Below the pieces are notes generated by a model. The model did not search any database. It saw nothing but the letters and a program-made list of their open reading frames with translations, and was not told the origin of the DNA. Shown here piece after piece: positions 46,643-59,000 of a DNA stretch of 64,000 nt (position 1 is its first letter; the number at the start of each line of letters is the position of its first letter). The translations under genes and the position numbers were made by a program. The stretch comes from Drosophila pseudoobscura (taxonomy: Eukaryota; Arthropoda; Insecta; Diptera; Drosophilidae): contig NC_046683.1 in assembly GCF_009870125.1 (NCBI RefSeq), forward strand, positions 59,349,869 through 59,413,868. Direction: 5' to 3'.

Positions 46643-46687
46643 CTTATCTTATCTCTGTCGGATAAGGTGCAAAGATAAGTTGATAAG
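46643..46687. promoter_or_regulatory. cluster of five GATA-factor sites
   Basis: CTTATC at 46643 and 46648 and GATAAG at 46661, 46674 and 46682: five GATAAG motifs in 45 bp, about 200 bp upstream of the small membrane-protein gene. GATA factors such as GATAe and Serpent drive midgut, fat-body and blood-cell genes, so expression there is a reasonable inference. Confidence 0.55.
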
Positions 46688-46882
46688 ATACGAGCACCTG
46701 CCTGCCTGCCTGCGCTGCCTGCGCTGCCGCTCAATGCAATCACGCACACAGGTTTTTAGTTCCACTTTGGAGTTGCAGACGTGCGCGTTACAAACTTGGC
46801 TAACAGCTAAAAGCAGAGACTGCAAGGAAGTTTTTTTTGAGTGAACGAAAACGAGCGACGGAAACGAAAACGAAAACAAAAA

Positions 46883-48571
46883 ATGAAGTTGGCTAAGAAG
46901 TGCTCCACCTACTTGGTGATATGCCTGGGTAAAGTTCTGCTCTGAATATGGGGCTCAACTTTTGAGATGCTCCTCCTCCTCCTCCTCCTCCTCCTATCTT
47001 GAAGAAGCCCGTGTGTGCAGTAACCGACCCCTGCATCATAACAGCGATATAGTAGTGGCATTACACTCAAGTGTATCCGCAGCAAAGGGGCAGTGGGAGT
47101 GGCCATGGCAGTGCAGTGTTGAAAACGGAGGGGTAGAGGATGTAATGACCTAACTCCGACCATTGGAGACTTTAACGATGACTAACTGAGGACCAGGCAC
47201 AGCCCCCGCCCAACCGGAGTGTGTCATAGCACACAACACGGTTGGGCCAGTGGAGACTTTTGAAGCCCAAGAAAACTCGACAAATATGTGTGCTCTTATC
47301 GGGGGTTGCCGATAAGCGGCCGAGATTACTCATTGTTGCCCCATTCCCCACCAAACGAATGTATTTCATGGCACACAAATTCCCATCTTTGTGACATTCT
47401 CAAATATTCAAATTTTACAAATTGCTACATTGCTGCAATGAACTCTGATTTGAATATTCGGCATTTAATCATTTGCAAAACATTTTCATTGAATGCATTA
47501 AATTTTGATTAGGCCCGAAAGTACAATGTGCACCAACACCAACACTAATACTACTACTAATACTATGCCGGAAGTGGCAAAAGCCTCTGTAATTATTTCG
47601 CATATAAATTATGGAATCGAATATGTTGCTAACAAAAAAAAAAAAAAGGATAAACCAGCAGCAAGAGCAACAATTAATTTTGGTTAGCGGCTGGCCAAAG
47701 AGATTTGGTTTACAGTTTCCAGTTTTTCCCCACATCCACAGCCCAGTCGCTGGCTCTGGCCCTGTCCCTGGCCCTATCGAATCCCTCTGGAAATCAATAC
47801 AGTGGACACACAGTACAGAACATTTTCCATATCAACTAACAAACGAAATCCGTTTAAAATTTTATGCCAAAGCAAACATTCAAAATATTAATTAAAAATA
47901 CATTTTAATAATTTTACGTGAAATCGAGTCCGACATCCGCAATGGTACGAACAATGGGGGGATAAAATGCCCGTTCAAATTCGTATGCCAAACGCATGTT
48001 CCCCCCCTTCTATTTGCCTATGGATGAGCTCAGATATTCGTGTATCATCAATGATTGGCGCGCGCGCCAGAAACAGATATTATTTCTTTTCGTTCTTTGC
48101 GGCTTTGTTGCTAAATATTTTCTCAATAATTAATTGTTAATATCTTAACAAGTCTTCGGGCAGCAACAATAGATAGATCTCTATATGATGAATGGTGAGC
48201 GGTGGTACGGTGGTGCGGTGGTGCGGAGGTGCGGTGGTGGTGTTTTTTCAATGAGTTCCGTTCCGTGCGGTCCGTTGATGGATGCCTCAAAGCCACACAG
48301 CTGGTGGCTGACCACACACGGCGCGCGTTCTTCAAATAAATATGTATTCTGCGACTTAGACTTGAATTGTTAACATGGTCGAGTGGCTCTTGTACAAAGT
48401 TTTAAATATATTTTTTATGGATTTGCTTCTTTGCAGTTTTGCTGGCCTGCTGCTTGGAGGAGACGGAGGCCACGCGACGCGTTAACCGCGGTCGACGCAC
48501 CCTCACCCGCAGATACTTCAGTGAGTCACCGTCACCTTTAGATGGATAACGGATGGATGATTGCTAACCCT

Positions 48572-48617
<46 letters not shown>

Positions 48618-48875
48618 CCTGCAGATGGCCTTGCCATACCCGGCTGGGCCATGATCATCTGCGTGGCCCTCGGCGAGCTGATTGTGGGCGGAGCTCTGTA
48701 CTTCATCATGAAGAAGCTGATTCTGGACAAGGAACCCGACGAGACGGCCACCTCGTACACGCCGGCTGCCACCACCTACACCCCGGCTGCCACCACCTAC
48801 ACCCCGGCCCAGACGCACGAGCCGGCCGCTGCCACGCCCAGCCCACCCCCAACGCATGCCACGACCATTGCCTGA
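46883..48875 (+). CDS. small single-pass membrane protein of unknown function
   Basis: Three exons, 46883-46928, 48437-48520 and 48625-48875, join in frame to 126 residues. Residues 1-27 look like a signal peptide (LVICLVLLACC core, cleavage near TEA). Residues 28-44 are strongly basic (RR..R.RR..RR). A membrane segment at about 51-72 (WAMIICVALGELIVGGALYFIM) is followed by KKL. The tail is acidic, then Thr/Pro-rich with three YTPA repeats. A type I topology with a short basic outside stub and a disordered inside tail fits the charges; a two-segment reading with an uncleaved N-terminus is possible. I do not recognise the family. Splice sites, signal sequence, GATA cluster and poly(A) signal together make this a convincing gene. 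Confidence 0.8.
46929..48436 (+). other. intron 1 of the small membrane-protein gene (1.5 kb)
   Basis: Donor gtaaag, acceptor tttgcag. Holds a CTC array 46969-46993, an AACACCAACAC/TACTAC patch near 47530-47560, an A tract 47633-47647 and a GGTGCGGTGGT array 48200-48240. No coding exon found. Confidence 0.65.
48577..48613. repeat. CT dinucleotide array in intron 2
   Basis: About 18 CT units form nearly the whole pyrimidine tract before the exon 3 acceptor at 48624. Length variation here could influence splicing. Confidence 0.9.
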
Positions 48876-49077
48876 AGAGCAGTGTCCCCAGCCACGGCCA
48901 CAGCCGGAAGTAGTCCATAGTCCACCCATAGCTCTTAGTCATTCAACCCAATCCAATCCAATTCGATTCAATTCAAGCCATAACCTAGCATTATTGTCAT
49001 CAAATCTGCATAAAGCCAGAGCACACATTGTGCTGAGCCCTTTGATTACCTTCATTTTCGAATAAGCATTTGTTACA

Positions 49078-49083
49078 AATAAA
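49078..49083 (+). terminator. polyadenylation signal of the small membrane-protein gene
   Basis: AATAAA about 200 bp after the stop codon, in AT-rich DNA. Confidence 0.65.
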
Positions 49084-49198
49084 AGGCCAATCAAAACTAG
49101 TTCAGAACCACCCAAAACGTCTGTGAAACGATCATTTGGTGGGGTGATAGCATTTTATTGCACCGGCTACCCATCTCTGCACACGTTTCCGATCTAGT

Positions 49199-49495
49199 TT
49201 AACCGCTGTCTGGCACCGCACGACGCGCTTGAAGCTTCTGCCTCGGTCCAAACTGGTTTTTCGGGCCGCTTTTTATGTGGCCTACAGCAGGGCTGGAATC
49301 TTGCACCTCGTTGGGGAGGCTGTGCCAATTCATTGCATACTTTTCAGCAGAATTCAGGGAGTGATGACCACTTGGCTTGTTTCCGGCTAGATAGATGTTT
49401 ACACTCAGACGAGAAAGCCCTGAAATTTTAATATAGAAAGAAAGCTGATCCGGCAAGTGCATGACAATTTGGACATTCTTTGTCCATGGCACCAA
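49199..49495 (-). mobile_element. possible retroelement-derived open frame
   Basis: A 98-codon antisense frame contains WHSLPNEVQDSS followed by a Lys-rich stretch, reminiscent of the W.sLP.ev..a..l..FK motif near the C-terminus of some non-LTR retrotransposon proteins. No other domain supports this. It may belong with the RNase H remnant 400 bp away on the same strand. Confidence 0.25.
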
Positions 49496-49877
49496 TCAGC
49501 AATTTTGGATGAGCGAAATATCTGGTTCGAATGTTCGAATGCAGGCGTTATCGGCCATTTTCTCTGTGAGTGTCTCCGTTCCTATTGTCTTTGTTGATTT
49601 CGTTCATATCGCGCTTCTTGCGCTTCGCTATTGCGACATGCTCACATGCACATTTTCGTTATCTTGTGGAATTCGTTTGTCTGTTCCTTCTGCTCTACTA
49701 TTTCGCATGTTTCTTGCTTTTCTTGCAATGGAATTGTTCCCTGTAACACACACACAAAGTGAACAAATTTCTGTTCTTACTGATGAGGAAGAGGGGAAAA
49801 ATGGTTATACAATATACAAAAACAATTTCATAAGACTCGATAGAGTCGTTTGGGTGTTTTATGGAGTTTGAAAGTCT

Positions 49878-50180
49878 TCAAGAATCGAGGTGTTTTTGGC
49901 AAAGGCAAGTAGTTCCCTTGGAGGTACGCCTTGGACGCTTCTTGGAGGCATCTTTCAGTGATGCCAACACCGGGGCACCCAGGCATCTTCTCCTTTCCCG
50001 TGAGAGAGCCGGGCAGTTATAGATAATATGCTTCAGGGTTTCGTTGTCACTCACCGCATTTGCATCGCATTTTCTACAACTGTATCTGTTGGTGATTCCT
50101 AGTTTGACTGTGAGTATTCCCATTAACAGTTGGCAGTCCTTCGTGGTAGATGGCTGTAAGTAAGTGACTGAGGTTTCCAT
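49878..50180 (-). mobile_element. LINE remnant: RNase H tail and CCHC-like motif
   Basis: The antisense frame (100 codons) includes LLMGILTVKLGITNRYSCRKC and then NETLKHIIYNCPALSRERRR. This C-x2-C ... H-x4-C arrangement with NCPAL is the conserved end of the RNase H region of I/R1/LOA-type non-LTR retrotransposons. Reverse transcriptase and endonuclease regions are missing, so it is a dead fragment of an element oriented right to left. The exact clade is not resolved. Confidence 0.6.
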
Positions 50181-50214
50181 TGCATTAAATTAAATATAGT
50201 TTCTAAAAATATCA

Positions 50215-50335
50215 AATTTGGACAAAATATAATGAGTATAATGAGTACTTTTTAATAAATTTATGTTTAAATCAAAGTGAATTCTACATACTAACTATTT
50301 TTGTACTTATAAAACCCGAATATTTCATTAATATC
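50215..50335. repeat. AT-rich repeat copy
   Basis: The reverse complement of this stretch (from GAAATATTCGGGTTTT to AAACATAAATTTATT) aligns with 42036-42108, and its forward strand aligns with 57180-57265 (AATTTAT.TTTAAATCAAAGT). Three related copies in the window show that this is a dispersed repeat rather than local AT bias. Confidence 0.6.
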
Positions 50336-50339
50336 TACG

Positions 50340-53300
50340 AGACCTTAGAAGCTGGATCAGTTTGGATCATCATTATTATAGCCAGAATGAACAAACCCTT
50401 TTGCAGTGGCTGCATTCTCTCACTCTCTCTCCCACGCGCCTATGCATCGTCTCTATCTCTCTCTATTTCACTCTTGATCGTGCAGTGTGCGCCCCATGTA
50501 GGAGGGGAGCGAGATGTAACGCTTGGTGTCGCTTTGGGAAACGAAAGAGAGAGAGACAGATATAGCGTATATGTAGATGTAACAAATCAAGTCTTCGCCT
50601 TTACGAGCAACGATATCAAAAAGAGAGAGAAGGAAAAGGAAAGAGGCAGTCTTCGGCTTCGATACAAATTCCGGCGCTTATCATAATCAAACATAATCAA
50701 GCGTATATATATAGTAAGGGTGAGTACCGGGTGAGTACCGTGTGCAAGGGACTGCCAGTGGCATAGCTACGTGGGGAAAGACGTTGCGGCGCATCGGTGC
50801 CCTGGACTATGACCAGCAAACTTCCAAAGAATACTTGGGAATCCAACATGTTTATATGTTTGTTCGCTGGACTAGATGGTCCAGTATCTAGGATGTATCT
50901 AGCAATATATAAGGATGATATATCTGCTATAAAGCTTTGTTTTTACGATATAACTAAAGCTTTATTTAATAGTTCTCTAGAGTTTAAGTACAGATGATCG
51001 TAGTCAAGCAGCAAGTACTAACGACAGGGCAAGTAGACCTCTATTGATGGGAATATATTATAAAAAAGAGAACTGATTTCCCTGACCAAACACCCATCTA
51101 CATTAGAGGAAGAGCAAATGATCTGCACTAAGAGAAACGTTAGAGCAAGCAGGTTATCCTTGCCGCATTGGCTGTTCCTTAACCCCACGTCTGAAGAAGA
51201 AACGTGACAGTAGGACGACGTAACCACAGGTCGAACGAACAGAAAGAAACGTATTTTCCCTAAACTAGAAATTGTACATTTATCCACTCATCATCCTTGT
51301 TGTGTTATGGCACCATAGCAACAGCATGCAGCATCACCTCAATTCAGAACACTTTAGATCTCAAGGTGCCCAACCAAATTAGCAATGCATTCATCACAAT
51401 ATGGCTAAGCCTCCTTCAGCCAATGAGAATGCAGCAGAAGCATAGCCCAATGATATCTCCAGAAAATGCCAACCAGTCCTCTGCCCAGCGATTGATGGGT
51501 GCGAAGTTTACTTTGTATTACAGTCGGACTTCTCTATTAGGAACTTCCGCTTAACGAAGTTTTCTATACAATTAATTTATTTCCAGGGCAAACCCCCTTG
51601 AGAAGCTCGACTGTGGCTGTAATTACTTCGACTCATCACCGCATCGCGGAAATTGTTGTGTCATCGCTTTGAGGCGGCACCCTGCAGCGCCCCCCCCTTC
51701 ACAGGCCCCTTATGACCTCATGAGCTTATAGCACGATGGGGCATTCATAACTGCATCAATCAATGAGCACGGAGCATTAACTCTGTTAGTTGTCGCTGAC
51801 AAAAGCATATCTGCAGGAGTGGCCCCCACCCTTTCGCTGCCCAGCGATTAATGCCCCATCTACGGTCTCGCAACACCCAAAGCTATGTCCACCCGTCGAG
51901 CACGTGTGGCCTATTCTCAGCCAGCGATGAATCAAAACACATATTCCAAGTGCAAATGAAACACACAATCGAGTCCCTTGGTGGAGCTCAAGTGAAGAGA
52001 TGCACAGAAAGGAGCGACGGATAGCCAGGACCTTGATTCAAGGAAAGAGTTTGCTTGGACCAGCACCCTATTTGCGGCTTTTCCGGCTTTCCGTGTGCAT
52101 GTCTCCTGGCTACCGAATAGTTTCTTCATCGGCTTTAAGTATCGGGTATGATAGAGTAGCTTTGTGCCTTGAAATATTTATATATATCTCTGGAAACCGC
52201 TACTGAATGTTTCTGGAAGGTTCTATAAATGGGAGGCGCCATTCCATTTACCTGAAGATTCAGAAATTCTAGTGTTCTCGGTAAAGACGAAGACTCCACT
52301 TGATTATCTATTGGCTTTCTCTTTTGGAGATCCGGCAATTGAGCCGTTTTCCCTGGCCGAAATTGCTTTGTATTTATATCTACGAGTAGTGCTATATCGC
52401 TGACTGATTCGCAGGCCCTTGAGAGTGGGGCGTGGAGCGTGGGGGCGTGGAGCATAGGGCGTGGAGCGTGGGAAGTGAAGCACTCGAAGCGTGCTCTTCT
52501 CTTCGCTTTGGCGCTGACAAATCGAAATTTATTATAAACGCAATTGAAAAATCCCCAACGCGGCAGGCACTTGAGCCAAAGTCCTGAGAGTCCTAAGTCC
52601 TGAGCCCGAGACCGAGCCAGAGCCCGAGCCAGAGCCAGAGACGGTACAAGTCCGGCGGCGGAGACGAGCGAAGGGGGCCTGGAAGCCAAGTAGCTGTAAA
52701 TGCCAACAATTGCCGCAGGCAAAAGCTCCCAGCTCCAGCTCCAGCTCCAGAAAAGCGACACACAAGATGGGGCAGGCACGAAGCGGCAGCATAACCAAAG
52801 CGGATTCCAAAATTGACACAAAACAGACAAAAAGCAAATCGTTTAGGCATCGAGTTCGAGGATGAGGACAAGGATGTGTCCCCACACACACACACATACA
52901 TGCCTGCAGCGGGGCTGTCGAACGAATTTTGTGCAACGGAGCCCCACTCTGATCCCGGAATGCGATGGAAAGCCAGCCGGCTGAAGGATACTTTGGTTTG
53001 GCATAACAAAGCCACACAAAAGAGTTGCTCCTGCAAGCAGTTGCAAGCAGTTCCAGGCAGCACCAGGCAGCAGCTGGCTTGTTCCCGAAACCATTTTCGC
53101 CTTGAATGGCGACGGTTCTGTACAATTTTATGGGTCAACTCTTGGATAACTCTTCTCTCTCTCTGTGTGGGGGATTAGGCTGCGGAATTTGCAGCACAAA
53201 TAACTTGAGAGAGTGGGAGACTGGGAGACTGGGTAGGAGGGGGGGGGTGGGGGTGTTCAAGTTCAAGTTTATCAACATATCGTCAACGTTGTTGTCCCGT

Positions 53301-54860
53301 TGTTCCGTTGTCCGACCAACAGTAGCTCATATTTATTTATGGCTCAGAGCATCCACTCGAGCAGCCATACGAGTGTGCCTGGACTCCGACTCCGGCTGGT
53401 CACAACTTGAATGAATTTCCGAAAAGGAGCCAGGACAACATCGGGGGCGCTGGGGGGGCTGTGCATCTTCACAGGGCGGCTGACAGTTTGGCAGCCGATT
53501 CACAATGTTATCAAATTTTTGGTTCCCCCCCCCTCCCCACCGCTCACTGAATATATGTATCTGTATCTGTAGCTCCCTCTCTCTGCTCTTGCTGGGGATT
53601 TAGACATGTACACTTGTTGTAAACAACAACATTAACAAGGGTTTGCCAAACGATTGAGGCTTTAAGGGGTGGAGGGTGGAGGCGGGGGGGGAGGAGGAGA
53701 GGGGACACACTCATAAGCATTCATTGGAAATCCTTTTCGATTTATTTGCGTATTCAAACGGAAACATTTAAAGTGATTGCGGATGCAAATTTCCCTCCCT
53801 ACCCAACCACCCACTCCCCCTCCCCCACCCCCTCAAGTAGGCAGCAGCCACACAGCCACAGTAAAATTGCTCTGATGTAGTACCTTTCTTCCCCTTTCTT
53901 CCCCTTCCTTCCCCTCCCTTTCTTTGCTTTTCTTTCCTTCCCTGGTTTTCCTCTTTTTTTCTTTTCCTTGGGTGTTGTTGTGTGTGGATTTTCCAAGATC
54001 TGAGCGCGTGCCTGGCAACATTTGCGGTTTTTGCGCAAGCTTCACACATTTTCTTGTGTGTGCCGGGGCCCAATTTTCTTCATGCCTTTATTTTCCCTTT
54101 CTTTCTTTCTTTCTTTCTTTCTATCGGCCATGAGAATTTCAATTTTCACACAGGTGCTCGAATAAATATCAATCATACGCCCCAATGGCCCCCCGCCCAG
54201 CGCTTTTTTAAAATTTTGAATGATATTTGCTTAAACAATTAGTTAAATGCTCTCCCATTCCCCAAGGGGTGGGGGGGGGGGGATTCCACTTACAGTTCGG
54301 GGTTTTTGGGTGGGCAATCCGTATCTCCAAGCCATCTCCAATTGAATTGAATAGCTCACCCCCTCCTCCACCCCCTCTGGGGGGGGCTCTGGCGCTGATC
54401 CAAACATTTCAAAGCTTTGGGGGCTTTTGGCACGAATGTGCGACTATTCCGCTTTATTGGCTTCGCACTAAACCACTAAAAAAAAGCCTGTTAATGAGTC
54501 GAAATTGTTTGCTAAGAGCCGTCCCGCCCCAGCAACGCCGCAAGCCCTCCCCCCTCGGAGGGAGATCAATGACGGGGCGCGATGATCGCGCGGATCGAGT
54601 CAGCTGCTCCACTTGTACTGTAGTTTATTTTATGGCCATTTGTTACTGCCCCACTGACAGCGCGTTAATTGCTCGCCAGCTGCCGTTCGAGCAGGCGCTG
54701 CCACACGCCTAATCCGTATCATTCGCAACCCGAATCGGCACCGAGTACGCCTACGAGTGGGGTGCATCTTCCGTATTCGCTTGTCGAGTGCCAGCCACTT
54801 GACCGGCTGCCTGAGATTGCGCGCTTATCAGGCTCTTGGGCATTCCTTCTAAATGGGTTA
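50340..54860. other. gene-poor intergenic DNA
   Basis: No gene supported on either strand. The longest open frame (antisense, 52135-52830) has repeated Ser/Trp/Ala from CCAGAG/CCAGCTC simple sequence. Contents: CT/GAGA-rich stretches 50405-50465 and 50617-50647, a TA run 50706-50713, TGAGTACCG duplicated at 50718-50741, CCAGAGCC repeats 52603-52645, GTGGAGCG repeats 52425-52470, G-rich runs near 53230 and 53680, and a CTTT array 54097-54121. Confidence 0.55.
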
Positions 54861-56013
54861 AACGATGGTTAAAGCCAGACCAACAGCAACAGCAACAGCA
54901 AAAGCAACAGCAGCCGATAAATATCATTTAACTTGCAGCCACTTTCACTGGGGCGTTTATGCAAATCGTTCCGTTCGCCTAAGACTACGGAATACGGACT
55001 ACAAAATGCAGTCCGGTCTGGGGAATAAATTTGTAACGAATTACCAATCAATTGACCAAAGAAACAAACAAATAAACCGAATCCCAGACTGCAGACTGCA
55101 GACTGGAGAGCCGGGCGGGGAGGGGCAGGGTGTGGAGACCACACAGAGGTCTGAGGCTGCCTTTTGGGAGGGGGGGGTGGAGAGGCCGTATAGTTTGTAA
55201 AACGATTTGGAATTGAAATTGCAATGCAACGAAAATAAGAACAATTTAAATTAAATGGAACCCACAACGAATCGGCTCCACGGGGGCGGCTCTGTGAATA
55301 ATTCAGCACGAGTGGCATGAATACTCGTTGTAAGCAGCAGAAGCAGCAGAAGCAGCACCACCAGCAGCAGCAAATTAAATCAAATAGTTATATCATGCGA
55401 ATAAATCGCTGTGCTGTGGATATCGCACATACGCCCCGTTGACCGCACAAAGCAACCGCGATTCTGCTTCTGCTGCTGCTGTCCGAAACGGGAACGAGAC
55501 CCTCCAGAAGCTACTTACACGCCACGCTCATCGCTCTGGGCATCAGTACGCGCTCCGTGCTCAGCCGCAGCAGATCGTGAATGTGAACGTGGTCTCCGGG
55601 TGCAGCTTCTTCGCCTTCTGCCTCCTGCCTACTGCCTGCCTCGCGTGTGTGTCTGTGTGAGACAGATAGATAGATATAACTAAAAAGCGCACAAATATTT
55701 GCACACACCAGCGGAGAGGGAGGAGGAGTCGACACTCTGCCGCAGCATCGACTTCCTGTCTGGGCCACTTACGGCTTCTAAATCCCATCCCCATCACCAA
55801 CACACTGCCCGGCCGTACACGTGCTGCAACGACTGCGGCGTGGATTTGAGAGCAAAAACTCCGACTCCGACTCCAACTCCGACACCGACATCGACTGCGA
55901 TTCCGGCTCTGACTCCGCTCCGACTCGGCTCCGACTCCTGCCTCAGCCAGCGGCTTCTTCATTTGTTATTTTTTTTTTGTTGCTAGTGGAACTCCTGTGC
56001 CCCTGCCACAGCC
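54861..56013 (+). other. upstream region of Rh50
   Basis: Contains a CAACAG array 54884-54912, GCAGAA repeats 55337-55357 and CCGACTCCAACT repeats 55858-55925. The promoter and 5' untranslated exon of Rh50 should lie here, but I see no TATA box in a convincing position and did not assign a start site. Confidence 0.45.
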
Positions 56014-59000
56014 ATGCATTCGCCGGCTGCCAAAGTGTCGGGCTACATTGTCCTGATGATTGTGCAAATAATTTTCCTGGTCCTATTCTGGCTGTTCGTG
56101 CGTTACGAGAAAGCGGCAATGCCGCCGGCACTCGGCGCTGAAGACGCTGGATCAGCAAACGAACACGTTTCGAAATATCCGCGTGAGTAGCAAGGATTTC
56201 CACCGCCTGTCCCATGCCACACGCCACAGACAGCACTGTCACCCTGCCTGCCACCCTGCCTGCCACCCTGCCTCTACCCTGCCTTACCCCTGAGTGCCCG
56301 TGGGAAGGGGAAACATTTCATATTTCCAGCTTAACCGCAGATGTGCGAAAGCATCTATTAACAGGTCTATTCTGTGCCTCCTGGTGATACATCTATATAT
56401 ATCTTTTTTTCGCTGGGCCCAATTAGCCGTCTCGGGCTAATGAAAGCCACTAACCCGAAACGGCCCAAACTGGACGCTGACTAAGACAAGACCAAGGCGC
56501 GACGCACCTCCCTTTATCTGCATGTGACTTGCTGGGAGCTTGGGGGTGTTCCCTCCTCCGCCTGACCGTATCTCTGGACACATTTATGGCCGCTGCTAGT
56601 GGCACGTCAATTGATAGCGGTCAAACTGTTGCTAAAATTAGTCGAATCACAGGCGGGGGATTACTGGGCGAGTGCGAGTGCGAGTGCTCCACAAGTGCCA
56701 CTCCACAGAGGAGCAGAAAACAATTAGAGGCAAGCCCCCAAAAGTATCCACCGACATAAGCCAGCAGTTGAACCTTTAAATCAAAGCAACTTTTGGGGCA
56801 TACAGAGCCCCTCGTGGAGCTCTCTCTCTCTCTCTATTAGGGTGTGGGGGGAGGGTCTATTACCCATGCTCCCCCACTCAGAGAAAAAGTGCAATGAAAT
56901 CAAAATATAGAGGGGAAATTGTATAAAAAAGTACTTTCAATTAAATATTGATATTAATAGGAAAATATGGAACTTTTAAAAGAAATAAAAAAATACATTT
57001 CGTATTTAAATTAAATATTTTTACATATCCATCGAACATTTACATCCGCCTCGTTTCTACGAGCCAAATATGAAATATTCCGCTCATCCGAAATTGATGA
57101 TTGGTGCTATGGAAACATTTTCATATTGAACTTGAATATATATATTTTTTTAGTATTTTTTAATTAAAAAAAAGGACCTCTGAATGAATTTATATTTAAA
57201 TCAAAGTAAATTCCATTTAATTTCAAATTTTTAAAATTTTGTTTGTTTGTTTTTAAAACCCGACATGGATCTGGTCCTTCTTTAAACTCTGCAATTTTTC
57301 TCTCAGTGTACGCACATATAAGTTGTTCTAGTCGCATTTTTGGGGGGGGAGAAGTCAACCAAAGGAGCAAAGGACCAATGCCAGGACCTGAACCGGAGCA
57401 TTGTTTGCCAAGTGTTGGCGGGTCATAAATAAATGAAGTTATTTTTCCTACAGTCTGCTTGTAGCAGTCTTTGGGGGTCCCGTGGCACCAATTCCATTAA
57501 TTACTTTTGCCACACTCCCTTTCCCCTTTCCCCTCTCCCTTCCGAACCGAATGGAACGAAACGGAACGGAACGGAACGGAATATGGAAACGAAGAATACA
57601 CCCACAGATGCACAGATACAAAGATACACACACACACACACACACGCACACAGATACAAATGAATAATTAAAGTCATTAATTTCAATTTATGCAAATGCG
57701 TCTGTAAACAACTTGTTGCAATTCATAATAAATAAATTAAACCGTATTTCACACTAATTGCACCCGCGCGGGCACACACAGAGAGAAACGGGGGGCACAC
57801 AGGGGACACTCGGAGAGGGTGCAACTCCAAGGGGTAGGGGAAGGGGGTAGGGGTAGGGGTAGGGGTAGGAGTGGTAAGAGGCCAGATACGTATGTATGTG
57901 CAGGCCATCTTCCCTGCTGTTGCTCTGGTGACATCAATCTCAATGCAATTGACTTTTGGCAGCAGACAATTGGGCGGTTAATTGAAACGACTTGACTCAA
58001 TTAATTGGCATTCCACTCGGGCCCGCATACACCCCCATACACCCCCATACACCCCCATATAATGCTGTGCTACCCTTAACCCTTCTCTCGCACAGAGTTC
58101 CAGGACATCCAGGTGATGATCTTCATTGGCTTTGGCTTCCTGATGACCTTCCTGCGCAAGTACGGCTACAGTGCCACGGGCTTCACCTTGTTCATGGCCT
58201 CCTTGGTGGTCCAGTGGTCCGTCCTAATGAAGGGATTCCTGCACATGGAGGGCGGCAAGATCAGGTGAGTCCTTGAGCGCGAGAGTGCGCGTGAGAGTGC
58301 TTCTGACATCAATTTATTAATTGCCTTTGCCCGAACTGCGACGGAAAACAAATAAGTTGGGGGGGGAAAAATTAAGAGAAAAATACGAGCACCCAGAATG
58401 TGAAATGAATTCAAGCAATTACTCTAAATGGAGTGCCGTGGGATGGAGTTGGGTTGGGGTTTGGGGCTCCTGCTACTTATGCTAAGTGAAACGACATACA
58501 AACGACGAGGAGGTCGAGGAGGTCGAGGAGGTCGAGGAGGAGCTGCCACCGAAGGAGCGACAGATGGAAATGCTTTAAAATGTATTCCATTCCATTTCAT
58601 TTGTCGGCCATTTGCCATTGCTTAGATGGCGCCATTTTGTATGCATGTCAGAGGCAGGAGACATCCGCGACAGCACTTGGGCCGTGGGCGTGGGCGTGGA
58701 CGGGGGCGTGACACCTGTCACACTCTTTTCTCTTTTACTGATGCCGCTTCCGCCTCCTTGCAGCCTCTCGCTGGAGAGCATCATCGATGCGGACATTGCC
58801 GCCGCCGTGCCCCTAATTAGCATGGGCGCCCTGCTGGGCCGCACCACCCCCATCCAGCTGCTGTGCATGTCCATCTTCGAGGTGGCCCTGTTCGCGGCCA
58901 ACGAGTATCTGGCCCTGAACGTCCTCAGCGTGAGTGCCAGTCCGGCCAGTCCAGCCAGTCCGGCCGACAACGGCCGAGAGTGAGTGACTCTTCCCTTTTT

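Noticed and set aside
49518..49535. GGTTCGAATGTTCGAAT resembling a tRNA T-loop
   Set aside because: No matching acceptor, D-arm or anticodon stem around it.
52135..52830. 231-codon antisense open frame in intergenic DNA
   Set aside because: Middle part is Ser/Trp/Ala-Leu repeats from CCAGAG and CCAGCT arrays; no domain, no partner exons, overlapping open frames in other phases.
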